Translations under genes and position numbers: made by a program | Notes under the pieces: model-generated | Told to the model about the DNA's origin: nothing | Database searches by the model: none | Seen by the model: only the letters and a program-made list of their open reading frames with translations | In this document: in pieces, positions 17,154 through 25,203 of the stretch | Numbering within the stretch: the first letter of the stretch is position 1 | How the letters are laid out: every line of letters begins with the position of its first letter | Assembly: GCF_000238295.3 (NCBI RefSeq) | Contig: NZ_AHCD03000027.1 | Location: 186,001-250,000 of the forward strand | Origin: Pseudoalteromonas rubra | GTDB lineage: Bacteria; Pseudomonadota; Gammaproteobacteria; Enterobacterales; Alteromonadaceae | DNA: 64,000 bases | Direction: 5' to 3'

Positions 17154-18479
17154 ATGATGAAAACACTACTATCTGCATTATCGCTGGCGCTGGCGAGTCA
17201 CAGCGCAGTGGCGTATCAACTGGACACTGAAGTCGCCCGGGCGTTACCTGAGCTTGAAGCGCTGTATTTGCACTTGCATCAGAATCCCGAACTGTCTTAT
17301 CAGGAAGCGAAAACCGCCAAACGCCTGGCTAAAGAGCTCAAACAGTTGGGTTTTGAGGTGACCGAAAACATTGGCGGACATGGCGTTGTGGCCCTGCTGC
17401 GCAATGGCGAAGGGCCCACTGTGATGATCCGTGCTGATACCGATGGTCTGCCCATCGTAGAGCAAACCGGCAAGTCCTATGCTTCAAAAGTAAGAGTAAA
17501 AGATGCCAGCAATAATGAGGTGGGTGTGATGCACGGGTGTGGTCATGATATTCACATGACCAGCTTTATCGGTACGGCACAGCAACTGGCGAATAACCGT
17601 GATCAATGGCAGGGGACCTTGATGATGGTGGCACAACCGGCAGAAGAAGTCGGGGCAGGGGCAAAAGCCATGCTTAAAGAAGGTTTGTTTAGCCGTTTTG
17701 CGAAGCCTGATCATGTACTTGGCCTGCATGTGAGTGCCTCATTACCTGCGGGTCAGGTAGCCATTGCGCCAGGCTATGCATTGGCCAATGTCGACTCGGT
17801 AGACATTACTGTACGTGGTAAAGGCGGTCATGGTGCTTATCCACACACCACAATCGACCCTGTGGTGCTGGCATCACGTATTGTGCTGGCCGCGCAAACC
17901 ATTTCCAGCCGTGAGATATCACCATTAAAGCCTTCGGTGATTACGGTGGGCTCGATCCACGGAGGCTCTAAACATAACATCATCTCTAACGAAGTGAAGC
18001 TTCAACTGACTTTACGCTCTTATGATCCGGCGGTGCGTGAGCAACAAGTTGCAGCGCTGGAACGCATGACGAAGGGCATAGCGCAAAGTGCAGGCTTACC
18101 CCCCGAGCTTGCCCCTATCGTGTATGTGCATGAAGAGGAAAGCATTCCGTCAACCTATAACACGCCTGAACTGGCAGTACGGGTGGAGCAAAGCATTCGT
18201 GCGGCACTGGGCGATGCGCAAGTCGTCAAAGCAGAACCCGTGATGGCGGGGGAAGATTTTGGTTTGTACGGCCGTACGCCGGAAAACATACCGGCAACGA
18301 TATTCTGGCTCGGAGGTGTGGAGCCCGAAGCCTACCGACAGGCTCAATTCTCAGGCGAGTCTTTGCCGTCTTTGCATTCCAGCAAGTTTGCACCGGACTA
18401 CCCGTTGACCATTAAAACCGGCGTGCGCGCCATGACAGCCAGTGCGCTGGATTTGTTTAAAACGGCACCGGGGCAATAA
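17154..18479 (+). CDS. Exported M20 family amidohydrolase/carboxypeptidase
   Basis: The ATG at 17154 gives MMKTLLSALSLALASHSAVA, a clear signal peptide; GTAAGAA lies upstream. The body is an M20D amidohydrolase (hippurate hydrolase/IAA-amino acid hydrolase type): LHLHQNPELSYQE, IRADTDGLPIVEQTG, GVMHGCGHDIHM, QPAEEVGAGAKAM, a dimerisation insert with GKGGHGAYPHTTIDPV and a late MAGEDFGLY. It would remove N-acyl groups from amino acids in the periplasm using two metal ions. The 3' end overlaps rluA by 23 bases in convergent orientation. Confidence 0.92.
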   Translation: MMKTLLSALSLALASHSAVAYQLDTEVARALPELEALYLHLHQNPELSYQEAKTAKRLAKELKQLGFEVTENIGGHGVVALLRNGEGPTVMIRADTDGLPIVEQTGKSYASKVRVKDASNNEVGVMHGCGHDIHMTSFIGTAQQLANNRDQWQGTLMMVAQPAEEVGAGAKAMLKEGLFSRFAKPDHVLGLHVSASLPAGQVAIAPGYALANVDSVDITVRGKGGHGAYPHTTIDPVVLASRIVLAAQTISSREISPLKPSVITVGSIHGGSKHNIISNEVKLQLTLRSYDPAVREQQVAALERMTKGIAQSAGLPPELAPIVYVHEEESIPSTYNTPELAVRVEQSIRAALGDAQVVKAEPVMAGEDFGLYGRTPENIPATIFWLGGVEPEAYRQAQFSGESLPSLHSSKFAPDYPLTIKTGVRAMTASALDLFKTAPGQ

Positions 18480-19149
18480 AGGTCATCATGTCTTCACTGT
18501 CGGGGTGACGGATCTGGAGCATCTCGGCATGAAGCTGAAGCCTTGGGGCCGCAGCAAGTGCCTCGCCCTGAGCGTAGAGGCGATCGCCTAAAATTGGATG
18601 GCCCAGCGAGAGCATGTGCACACGTAGCTGATGCGAGCGCCCGGTGATAGGTGTTAGCTCAACCCGGGTGGCGTGCGGTTCGTGTGACAACACTTCAAAA
18701 TGTGTCAATGAGGGCTTGCCTGTCTCATGACAAACCATTTGTTTCGGGCGGTTCGGCCAATCACAGATCAGCGGCAGATCCACTGAACCACTGGTTTGTT
18801 GCAGGTGGCCATGCACCCTCGCAATATAGCGCTTGGCAGTGAGGCGGTCCTGAAATTGAATGCTGAGAAAGCGATGTGCGGCTTTGTTCATTGCCAGGCA
18901 CAGTACCCCGGATGTAGCCATATCCAGACGATGCACAATTTTTGCATTTGGGTAGACAAGATTAACCCGGCTGATCACACTGTCCCAGTGTTTCGGATCT
19001 TTCCCCGGTACGCTCAGCAGGCCACTGGGTTTATTCAATACCAGCATGTGCTCGTCCTGATGGAGAATATCAAGATAAGGGTTGGTAGGGGGAGCGTAAT
19101 TCACTAACACGGATAACCTGCGACTGGCATTTATTTCAAGGGCCGACAT
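18457..19149 (-). CDS. rluA: RluA, 23S rRNA/tRNA pseudouridine synthase
   Basis: The core matches E. coli RluA closely: LNKPSGLLSVPG, the catalytic HRLDMATSG, DLPLICDWPNRPKQ, ETGKP, LTPITGRSHQLRVHML and GHPILGDRLYA. It makes pseudouridine at 23S rRNA position 746 and in some tRNAs. I choose the ATG at 19149 with AGGTAAA just upstream; a GTG at 19212 would add 21 residues not expected for RluA. No S4 domain is present, as expected for RluA. Confidence 0.93.
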   Translation of the reverse strand: MSALEINASRRLSVLVNYAPPTNPYLDILHQDEHMLVLNKPSGLLSVPGKDPKHWDSVISRVNLVYPNAKIVHRLDMATSGVLCLAMNKAAHRFLSIQFQDRLTAKRYIARVHGHLQQTSGSVDLPLICDWPNRPKQMVCHETGKPSLTHFEVLSHEPHATRVELTPITGRSHQLRVHMLSLGHPILGDRLYAQGEALAAAPRLQLHAEMLQIRHPDSEDMMTFIAPVPF

Positions 19150-19260
19150 TTTACCTAGCGTGCGTGCAAAAGGCCAATCACAAAAGATGTAATCCTCTGT
19201 TATTGACAGCACCGGCAGGATCAGTGAAAGTCAACACAGAAACACCAAAAGGAATACGCC

Positions 19261-19848
19261 ATGACGCTGTCATTACAATGCGACTCTAGCTATGATCCCG
19301 ACTTTTTAACTGACGCGCAAAGCCAGGCTTTGTTTCAGTGGCTGACAGAGCACTTTGACCTGTCACAGCCTGAAACCATTACCATGGGGGACGGGTCAGA
19401 ATCCGAAATTTTACCATGGAAAGTCAATCTGTTAGAGCCTGAACTTGCCCATTCTGGGCAGTTTGGTTTGTTCCATGGCAGGCAACAACCCTGGTTTCCG
19501 TTAATCGAGCAGATCCATCAGCGTCTGACAGCGCTGACCGGGTTAGTTTTTCCTGTGTGTGTATGCCTGTATTATCCAGACGGAGAAGAGTGGATGGATT
19601 TTCACTGTGATTTACCAGCGTTTGGCTCCACCAATGTCATTCCCTCTGTGAGCATAGGTGCAAAACGGACGTTCCTGATACGCAATACACAAGATCATCA
19701 GGAGGTGCACTCGGTTGAGTTGGAAAATGGCTCCTTATTTGTCATGGGGGATGGCTTTCAGTCACGCTACCAACATGCGGTAGCGCGGGCTCCAGAAGGG
19801 GCTGGTCCCCGCTTTAATCTGACGTTTCGTCAGTTTGATCAGGCCTGA
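19261..19848 (+). CDS. AlkB-like 2-oxoglutarate/Fe(II) oxygenase
   Basis: The 195-residue protein has the AlkB-like jelly-roll core: CLYYPDGEEWMDFHCD with iron ligands H115 and D117, IPSVSIGAKRTFLIR, NGSLFVMGDGFQ, H172 in YQHAV, and PRFNLTFR with R184/R190 for 2-oxoglutarate and substrate. Families of this type demethylate alkylated DNA or RNA bases, or protein substrates. The gene starts 49 bases upstream of the nitrilase-family gene's partner cluster and is divergent from rluA. The exact substrate is unknown. Confidence 0.85.
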   Translation: MTLSLQCDSSYDPDFLTDAQSQALFQWLTEHFDLSQPETITMGDGSESEILPWKVNLLEPELAHSGQFGLFHGRQQPWFPLIEQIHQRLTALTGLVFPVCVCLYYPDGEEWMDFHCDLPAFGSTNVIPSVSIGAKRTFLIRNTQDHQEVHSVELENGSLFVMGDGFQSRYQHAVARAPEGAGPRFNLTFRQFDQA

Positions 19849-19865
19849 TAAGTAAGGAAGTAGTG

Positions 19866-20576
19866 ATGAAAGTAGGGTTTTTTCAGTTCGATGTGGCGTT
19901 TGCTGAGCCTGAGCAAAACCGTGATGCCATCAGGCAGGCGTTGATGATGTCTCATGAGTTTGATCTCTTGTTGCTCCCAGAGCTGTGTACCACGGGAAGC
20001 ATCTTCTTCGATCGCCAGCAAGTGATTGAGCTGGCAGAAGATTTGTATCAGGGGGCATCCTCATTGTTACTGCAAACCCTGGCGCAGGAAAAGTCGGCCT
20101 GCATTGTTGCTGGCCTGGCTGAGTGCCATGACGGGCAGCTCTACAATAGTACACTGCTCACAGGTCCAGACGGTGTACTTGGCATTCATCGCAAAGTGCA
20201 TCTTGCGTCAACGGATCAGTTACGATTTGTGCCTGGTAAGGATTTCCGCGTGTATGACGTTCAGGGGGTCAAAATCGGTGTTTTATTGTGTTACGACATC
20301 TGGTTTGAAGATGGGCTGGAGGTGCTCAAACAACAGGGCGTGCAGATCATTCTTAATCCGTCTAACTTTTGCGGGGAGGACAGCCTGGATGTCATCAAAA
20401 AAGCGGCTAAAGACCATGGTGTCTACGTGATAGCCGCTAATCGTCTGGGTATGGATCATGACTGTAGTACCGGGGTGCGTTTCATTGGCAACAGCCTCAT
20501 TGTTGACCCGCAAGGGACTGTGCTGGCGCAGGGGGACGAGTCTCAACAATTGCGGATAATTGATATCCCGGTGTGA
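19866..20576 (+). CDS. Nitrilase-superfamily carbon-nitrogen hydrolase
   Basis: The 236-residue protein starts at the ATG at 19866 after AAGGAAGT. The Glu-Lys-Cys triad is visible: E39 in LLLLPELCTTG, K110 in IHRKVHLAS and C142 in VLLCYDIWFEDG. The single-domain length and motifs fit amidases of the nitrilase superfamily (omega-amidase or carbamoyl hydrolase-like branches). It lies 17 bases after the AlkB-like gene, so the two probably share a transcript. I cannot assign the amide substrate. Confidence 0.88.
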   Translation: MKVGFFQFDVAFAEPEQNRDAIRQALMMSHEFDLLLLPELCTTGSIFFDRQQVIELAEDLYQGASSLLLQTLAQEKSACIVAGLAECHDGQLYNSTLLTGPDGVLGIHRKVHLASTDQLRFVPGKDFRVYDVQGVKIGVLLCYDIWFEDGLEVLKQQGVQIILNPSNFCGEDSLDVIKKAAKDHGVYVIAANRLGMDHDCSTGVRFIGNSLIVDPQGTVLAQGDESQQLRIIDIPV

Positions 20577-20597
20577 TTCTGGTGAGTGGTGCTGAGC

Positions 20598-21497
20598 TCA
20601 AATGATGCGCTGGTTGTTTGGGTACTGGTGTGTAAACCAGTGCTGTAAAAACTGGATGCATTGTAACACGCTGGCCGGTACGTGGTGACGGGCTGGGTAG
20701 AGGGCGAGCAGGGTGAGTTGTGGTTTCTTGCTATCCGGCAGAATACTCACCACTTCTTTGGCATCAATGGCATGCCGACAGGCAAATTCCGGCAATATAC
20801 CTATCCCCAGGCCAGCTTTAATGGCTTCCAGCATAAACAGAACATTGTTCGCTTTTAATGTGCCAGTAATTTTGACGCCTTCAGCCAGCGGCCAGATATT
20901 TTTTCCTTTAAAATAACGGTATTCAAAGCAGTTATGCTGAGCCAAATCGCGAGGGTGAGCAATGTCCGGGTGGGTCGCCAAGTATGCCGGACTGGCGCAA
21001 ATGTGATAGTCAAACCGGGTGATTTCACGGCCGATGTAATTGCTGTCAATGGGTCGGCTGGTGGCCCGCAAACCCAGATCAAATCCTTGCTCAACCAGGT
21101 CAATATCCTCATCACCAAGATGAATGTCGAGCTCAATATTCGGGTAAGCCTGCATAAAGTCTGCAAACATTTTCCCCAGATCGGTGATCCCCAGCACCAT
21201 AGGCAAGTTCACTTTTAGCTTACCCCTGGGAGCCTGCTGTGTTGACTGAACAAAGGTGTCTGCTTCTTCCAGTTTACCGAGGATATCCCTGGCACGTTGC
21301 AAATAACCCTCTCCGACCTGAGTCAGCTGGATATTGCGGGTGGTGCGATGTAACAAACGTGCGCCAAGTTGATCTTCCAGACGGCTTATTTCTTTGCTGA
21401 CCATAGATTTTGATGTGCTGAATTGTTCAGCAATCTGGGTAAAGCTACCCACCTCCGCCAGTTTCACGAAGAGCTCAATGGCACGTAGCTTGTTCAT
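20598..21497 (-). CDS. LysR-family regulator (AaeR/DmlR-like)
   Basis: The 299-residue protein has an N-terminal winged HTH (MNKLRAIELFVKLAEVGSFT, then STSKSMVSKEISRLEDQLGARLLHRTTRN) and a LysR substrate domain with LKVNLPMVLGI and GLGIGILPEFACR. It is divergent from the GST/NTF2-like/tautomerase operon across a 182-base gap. The classical LysR arrangement would have it control that operon in response to a small effector, probably an aromatic or electrophilic compound. Confidence 0.93.
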   Translation of the reverse strand: MNKLRAIELFVKLAEVGSFTQIAEQFSTSKSMVSKEISRLEDQLGARLLHRTTRNIQLTQVGEGYLQRARDILGKLEEADTFVQSTQQAPRGKLKVNLPMVLGITDLGKMFADFMQAYPNIELDIHLGDEDIDLVEQGFDLGLRATSRPIDSNYIGREITRFDYHICASPAYLATHPDIAHPRDLAQHNCFEYRYFKGKNIWPLAEGVKITGTLKANNVLFMLEAIKAGLGIGILPEFACRHAIDAKEVVSILPDSKKPQLTLLALYPARHHVPASVLQCIQFLQHWFTHQYPNNQRII

Positions 21498-21679
21498 ATA
21501 AATTGTCCTGAATGGCCGAAGATTGTATTGAGTTAAGCGTACACTGTTTCCTGTGTGTGAACACTTGGTTTCTTTTGTAGTTATATATCAAACAAAGAGC
21601 AAGTCATAGACTAAAGGTATTGAAAATAACCGCAGACGAAGCGCGTCAAATTCGCCTGCCTTATCCGATAAGAAGGACA

Positions 21680-22294
21680 ATGACTATGTATACCCTTTAC
21701 TACATTCAGGAAGCCTGTTCACTTGCCGTGAACACCGTATTACGTGAGCTGGAGCAGGATGTAACGCTCATTCGTGCTGATACCCACAGTGACTTTTCGA
21801 CTGTGAACCCAGCCCAACAGGTCCCGGTACTCATAGATGGAGACGAAAAGCTCGTTGAAGGGGCTGCGATTATGTTGCATCTCACCAGTAAGCATCCCAG
21901 CCATTTGTTTCCCACTGAGCCGGGGCCTGCTCGTCGCCGAGCGATTGAGCAATTGCTGTTTGCCAATGCCACTATGCACCCGGCCTATTCCAGGTTGTTT
22001 TTTATCGCGCGTGTTATGGAGCATGGCGCTTTGCGCCAGCAGCTGTTTGAAGCAGCCGCAAAGGCGATCAATCAACTATGGCAGCAGGTCGAATCTCAGT
22101 TGCAATCTCAGCCCTTTTTGGGGGGGCAGCACGCGTCAGTTGCTGATATTTTGCTGGCAGTCTATTCGCGCTGGGGGGCTGCATTCGAGGTCGACATTGT
22201 AATCCCGCCGCGCACCGCACAGATGATTGAAGCAGTAAAGCGCATGCCAGGCTTTGTGGCAGCACTGCAAGCTGAGCAAGCGCAGGGGGCATAA
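21680..22294 (+). CDS. Glutathione S-transferase
   Basis: The ATG at 21680 follows AAGGACA at the right distance; an upstream TTG reading is not needed. The N-terminal thioredoxin-like domain starts MYTLYYIQEACSLAVNTVLREL and has the cis-Pro segment QQVPVLIDGDEKLVEGAAIMLHL. The helical C-terminal domain ends with a GGQHASVADILLAVYSRW motif. It conjugates glutathione to electrophiles. It is the first gene of a three-gene operon with TAATG overlap to the next gene, divergent from a LysR gene. Confidence 0.9.
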   Translation: MTMYTLYYIQEACSLAVNTVLRELEQDVTLIRADTHSDFSTVNPAQQVPVLIDGDEKLVEGAAIMLHLTSKHPSHLFPTEPGPARRRAIEQLLFANATMHPAYSRLFFIARVMEHGALRQQLFEAAAKAINQLWQQVESQLQSQPFLGGQHASVADILLAVYSRWGAAFEVDIVIPPRTAQMIEAVKRMPGFVAALQAEQAQGA

Positions 22295-22677
22295 TGGAGC
22301 ACGCCGAAATGAAAGCGGATCTGAGCCAGATCCTGGCCTTAGTACAATGTTATTTCAAGGGGTTACATGACGGGAATAGTGAGGCATTGCGGCCCTTGTT
22401 TCATCCTGACTGCTGGCTAAAAGCGCCGGGTTTGAGGCGCAGTCTGGATGAGTGGCTTGAGCTGGTCAGTCATCGCACCTCACCAGCAGACAAAGGCGAT
22501 GAATTTGCCTATCAGGTGCTGGCGGTAGACTTGCTTGGACAACAGGCCATGGTCAAAGTGTTATGCCCATTGTTTGAACATACTTACATCGACTTTCTGG
22601 GCTTGCTGAAAGAACAGAGCCAGTGGCGGATAGTCAACAAAATGTATGCGGATTTACCACACACTTACCAGGAGTAG
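22294..22677 (+). CDS. NTF2-like (lumazine-binding/SnoaL type) protein
   Basis: The 127-residue protein starts within the stop of the GST gene (TAATG). The helix-sheet pattern ILALVQCYFKGLHDGNSEALRPLFHPDCWL, then LDEWLEL, VLAVDLLGQQAMVKV and HTYIDFLGLLKEQSQWRIVNKMY is that of the NTF2-like superfamily, in particular the putative lumazine-binding family. These proteins form small alpha+beta barrels that bind or isomerise small ligands. No catalytic residue can be assigned. Operon context suggests handling of a reactive small molecule. Confidence 0.75.
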   Translation: MEHAEMKADLSQILALVQCYFKGLHDGNSEALRPLFHPDCWLKAPGLRRSLDEWLELVSHRTSPADKGDEFAYQVLAVDLLGQQAMVKVLCPLFEHTYIDFLGLLKEQSQWRIVNKMYADLPHTYQE

Positions 22678-22679
22678 CT

Positions 22680-22883
22680 ATGCCTTATATTCATATTCGC
22701 GTCACCGATGAAGGGGTGACAAACGCACAGAAGCAGTCATTGATCAAAGGCACGACCCAGTTGATGGTCGATGTATTAGGGAAAAGCCCGGAGACCACCT
22801 TTGTGGTCATTGATGAAGTCTCGACTGACAACTGGGGCATTGGCTATGAACAAGTTACCGCGATCAGGCAGCGACAGACTTAA
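22680..22883 (+). CDS. 4-oxalocrotonate tautomerase family protein
   Basis: The 67-residue protein begins MPYIHIRVTDEGVT; Pro at position 2 becomes the catalytic N-terminal proline after Met removal. The later TFVVIDEVSTDNWGIGY segment fits the family. The ATG at 22680 is certain because Pro1 is required. AGGAG lies just before it, overlapping the end of the previous gene. It catalyses keto-enol tautomerisation or related chemistry and completes the GST operon. Confidence 0.9.
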   Translation: MPYIHIRVTDEGVTNAQKQSLIKGTTQLMVDVLGKSPETTFVVIDEVSTDNWGIGYEQVTAIRQRQT

Positions 22884-22886
22884 CGA

Positions 22887-23273
22887 TCATGACTGGCTGG
22901 CTTCATCGTAACGGGCGCGGGCTGCGGTTATTTCATCAAAGTGATCGTCGGCCCACGACACCAGTTGCCAGGCCGACTTAGCCAGCCCGCGTCCCAGCTC
23001 GGTGAGTTCATACTCAACCTTAACCGGGACTTCTGCATAAACGGTGCGTTTGACATAGCCATCGCGTTCCATATCGCGCAAGGTCTGCGTCAGCATGCGC
23101 TGTGATATACCCTGAATTCTTGATTTTAAGGCATTGAACCGTTCGGGCCCATCGACCAAAGCAAACAGGATTAAAATCGACCACTTATCGCCTATTTGTG
23201 CTACCACATTGCGGATTGGGCAGCGCTCGTTCTGTTCAAATACCCGGCGAGCAGGGGCGCTTGTGTTGGTCAT
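22887..23273 (-). CDS. HxlR-family regulator
   Basis: The ATG at 23273 with AAAGGAAA upstream gives a 128-residue single-domain winged HTH: CPIRNVVAQIGDKWSILILFAL, RFNALKSRIQGISQRMLTQTLRDMERDGYVKR and YELTELG. C18 sits at the N-terminal position used for redox or quinone sensing in QorR/YodB/HypR relatives. It is convergent with the tautomerase gene, three bases apart, suggesting a redox or electrophile response shared with the operon. Its target is not adjacent. Confidence 0.9.
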   Translation of the reverse strand: MTNTSAPARRVFEQNERCPIRNVVAQIGDKWSILILFALVDGPERFNALKSRIQGISQRMLTQTLRDMERDGYVKRTVYAEVPVKVEYELTELGRGLAKSAWQLVSWADDHFDEITAARARYDEASQS

Positions 23274-23505
23274 AATGTGGTTTCCTTTCGTTAAAAAGTG
23301 GCTCAGACATCGAAGCGTATGATAATGCCTACTATATTCATTAATGCACTTTAGTATACATAAGTAACCAGGGTTGTGAAAGTGCTTACTATGCATGTGT
23401 ATGTCGGAGTCTTAAAAAGGCGACTTTGGGAAGTGAAAGGTCAGAAAACCCGTACGGTGGGGCGACATTGCATCGCGGTTTGGCTGGGGTGATGAACAAA
23501 AGGCG

Positions 23506-25203
23506 CTATTGCGCCTGTTGCTCTTTGCTGTGTAACAGTTTTATGATGGCCTTAAAATTACGTCGCGAGGTTTCGCTTTGCAGCGCCTGACGTAACACTG
23601 GCTTGATCCCCTCTTTTTGCTGCTGGCTGGCTAACGCATTGATGGCTGCCAGACGGATCGCATCGTCCTGATCATTCACCGCCATATTAAGCACAGTGTC
23701 ACTGGTTTTAGCACTCATCTGGTAATTCCCTAATGCACTGATCAGCGCCTTTTTATTGCGCGCTGGCGCGTTAAAAAAGTGCTGTTCCAGATTCTGATAA
23801 GCCGTGTCGGTTTGCATCATGCCCAGCGCACGGATGGAGGCTTTCTCAATACGGGCACTGTTGTCAGACAGGTATGCATTGAGCAGTGGCTCATGCTGTG
23901 GATCACGACTGTTCCCTAAAGCGGTGATGAGGTTGGCAGTTTTACCCTCGTTTTCGCCCAGCGTGATCTGTTCAGTGATTGCCTGGCTTAACTGCATCGC
24001 GGTATCTGATGCACGGCGGTTGTTGAGTAAGGTGCCGAGTGACATATAGAAACTGGATTCAACTTCTGAGTCTAAGGTGTTGAATCCATTTGCCAGCATT
24101 TCCAGCAGCATATCCGTGGCTTGTTGTGACAATGGTGCACTGCCCTGGGTCAGTGCGCGCAGCGCACGGAACTGAGTGAGTGGTTGCTTCTCAGCCTGTA
24201 GCAGCTGGCTGAGTAACTGTTGGCTGGTGGCCGAGTCTAGTTGGCCCAATGCATTGAACAGGCGCATCTGAGCTTTGTCTTTGAGTGTGCCTGAAAGCAT
24301 CAACGGAGCCAAAGTGCCAATGACAGCGTCGTATTTTTTCAGCAGAATAGACAGCGTATGGGCATCTATCTGGGTGATATCCTGACCAGTGATCAGCTGC
24401 TGTAACTCGGCTGCCAGACGTGCCTTTTCTGCTTCGCTGAGCTCGGCTGTTGTACGTTGCCAGGTGGTCAGATCGGTGCCCAATTCGTACAAGGCACTGT
24501 TAAAAGGCTGGCTAAGCTGTGTCAGGGTATAGCTTTGTTGCGAGCCAAATCGCAGATCGGTGCCTGACAGGACCAGGGCCTCCTGACCTTCACGGTGCAC
24601 CAAAAAACAGCTGTCTGGGGTGATCAGGTGCGCAGAATCGAGTACGTCGATACGGTTAAAGGTCGTCAGCTGAGTGCGGTCAAAGTCGCTGTAATGTCGT
24701 TTGACCATTTTTAACTGCTTATCGACCTGCTGGTAAGCGGGTTGATACTGGCCCAGGGTGTCGGGCTCTTTACTTACCTCACTAATATCTCTTTGATATT
24801 GAAGATAATAAGCTAACCCTTTCAGCTTGTCCCGAGTTTGCTGGTCGAGCTGACCTGCAAAGTGAAAGTCACTGATCAGGCCTTTGTCCGTGAGTTTAAA
24901 AGCAAACGGGTGTTCATAACTGGGCAGCGGCATACGTTCTTTGCCCTGTACCGCAGCGACCTGATCGGCTTTAATTGCCCACCAGTTGTGCTCTTCTCCT
25001 TTTTGCGCCGGTTTGAGCGACAGCTTACCCTGTAAATGCACCATAGAAGTTTGCGGGGCACTTTGCAGCTTAATGTAGTCAAAGGAGGTTTGGCTTTTGA
25101 TGTCAAACTGGTATTGCGGCTGGCAGAGTGTGCCAGCCGTTACCTGTGCGCTTGTCAGCGCCACCCAGGGCGCTGCAAGCAGAGTCAATCGACACAAGGT
25201 CAT
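23506..25203 (-). CDS. Exported HEAT-repeat protein resembling vitellogenin/MTP N-terminal module
   Basis: The 565-residue protein has a signal peptide (to about residue 24), a beta-rich N-terminal domain (about 28-240) and helical HEAT-type repeats (about 280-560). The N-domain order resembles the lipid-transfer module of vitellogenin and MTP: HPFAFKLTDKGLISDFHF, then LKGLAYYLQYQ, matching the 'PF.F..  G.I ... RG.LN.LQ' pattern. In the helical part LITALGNSRDPQHEPLL matches the 'KALGNAG.P...L' motif of those proteins, followed by IEKASIRALGMM and KKALISALGNY. Its start overlaps the stop of the upstream lipoprotein gene (ATGA). The HEAT call is firm; relation to large lipid transfer proteins is inference from motifs. 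Confidence 0.75.
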   Translation of the reverse strand: MTLCRLTLLAAPWVALTSAQVTAGTLCQPQYQFDIKSQTSFDYIKLQSAPQTSMVHLQGKLSLKPAQKGEEHNWWAIKADQVAAVQGKERMPLPSYEHPFAFKLTDKGLISDFHFAGQLDQQTRDKLKGLAYYLQYQRDISEVSKEPDTLGQYQPAYQQVDKQLKMVKRHYSDFDRTQLTTFNRIDVLDSAHLITPDSCFLVHREGQEALVLSGTDLRFGSQQSYTLTQLSQPFNSALYELGTDLTTWQRTTAELSEAEKARLAAELQQLITGQDITQIDAHTLSILLKKYDAVIGTLAPLMLSGTLKDKAQMRLFNALGQLDSATSQQLLSQLLQAEKQPLTQFRALRALTQGSAPLSQQATDMLLEMLANGFNTLDSEVESSFYMSLGTLLNNRRASDTAMQLSQAITEQITLGENEGKTANLITALGNSRDPQHEPLLNAYLSDNSARIEKASIRALGMMQTDTAYQNLEQHFFNAPARNKKALISALGNYQMSAKTSDTVLNMAVNDQDDAIRLAAINALASQQQKEGIKPVLRQALQSETSRRNFKAIIKLLHSKEQQAQ

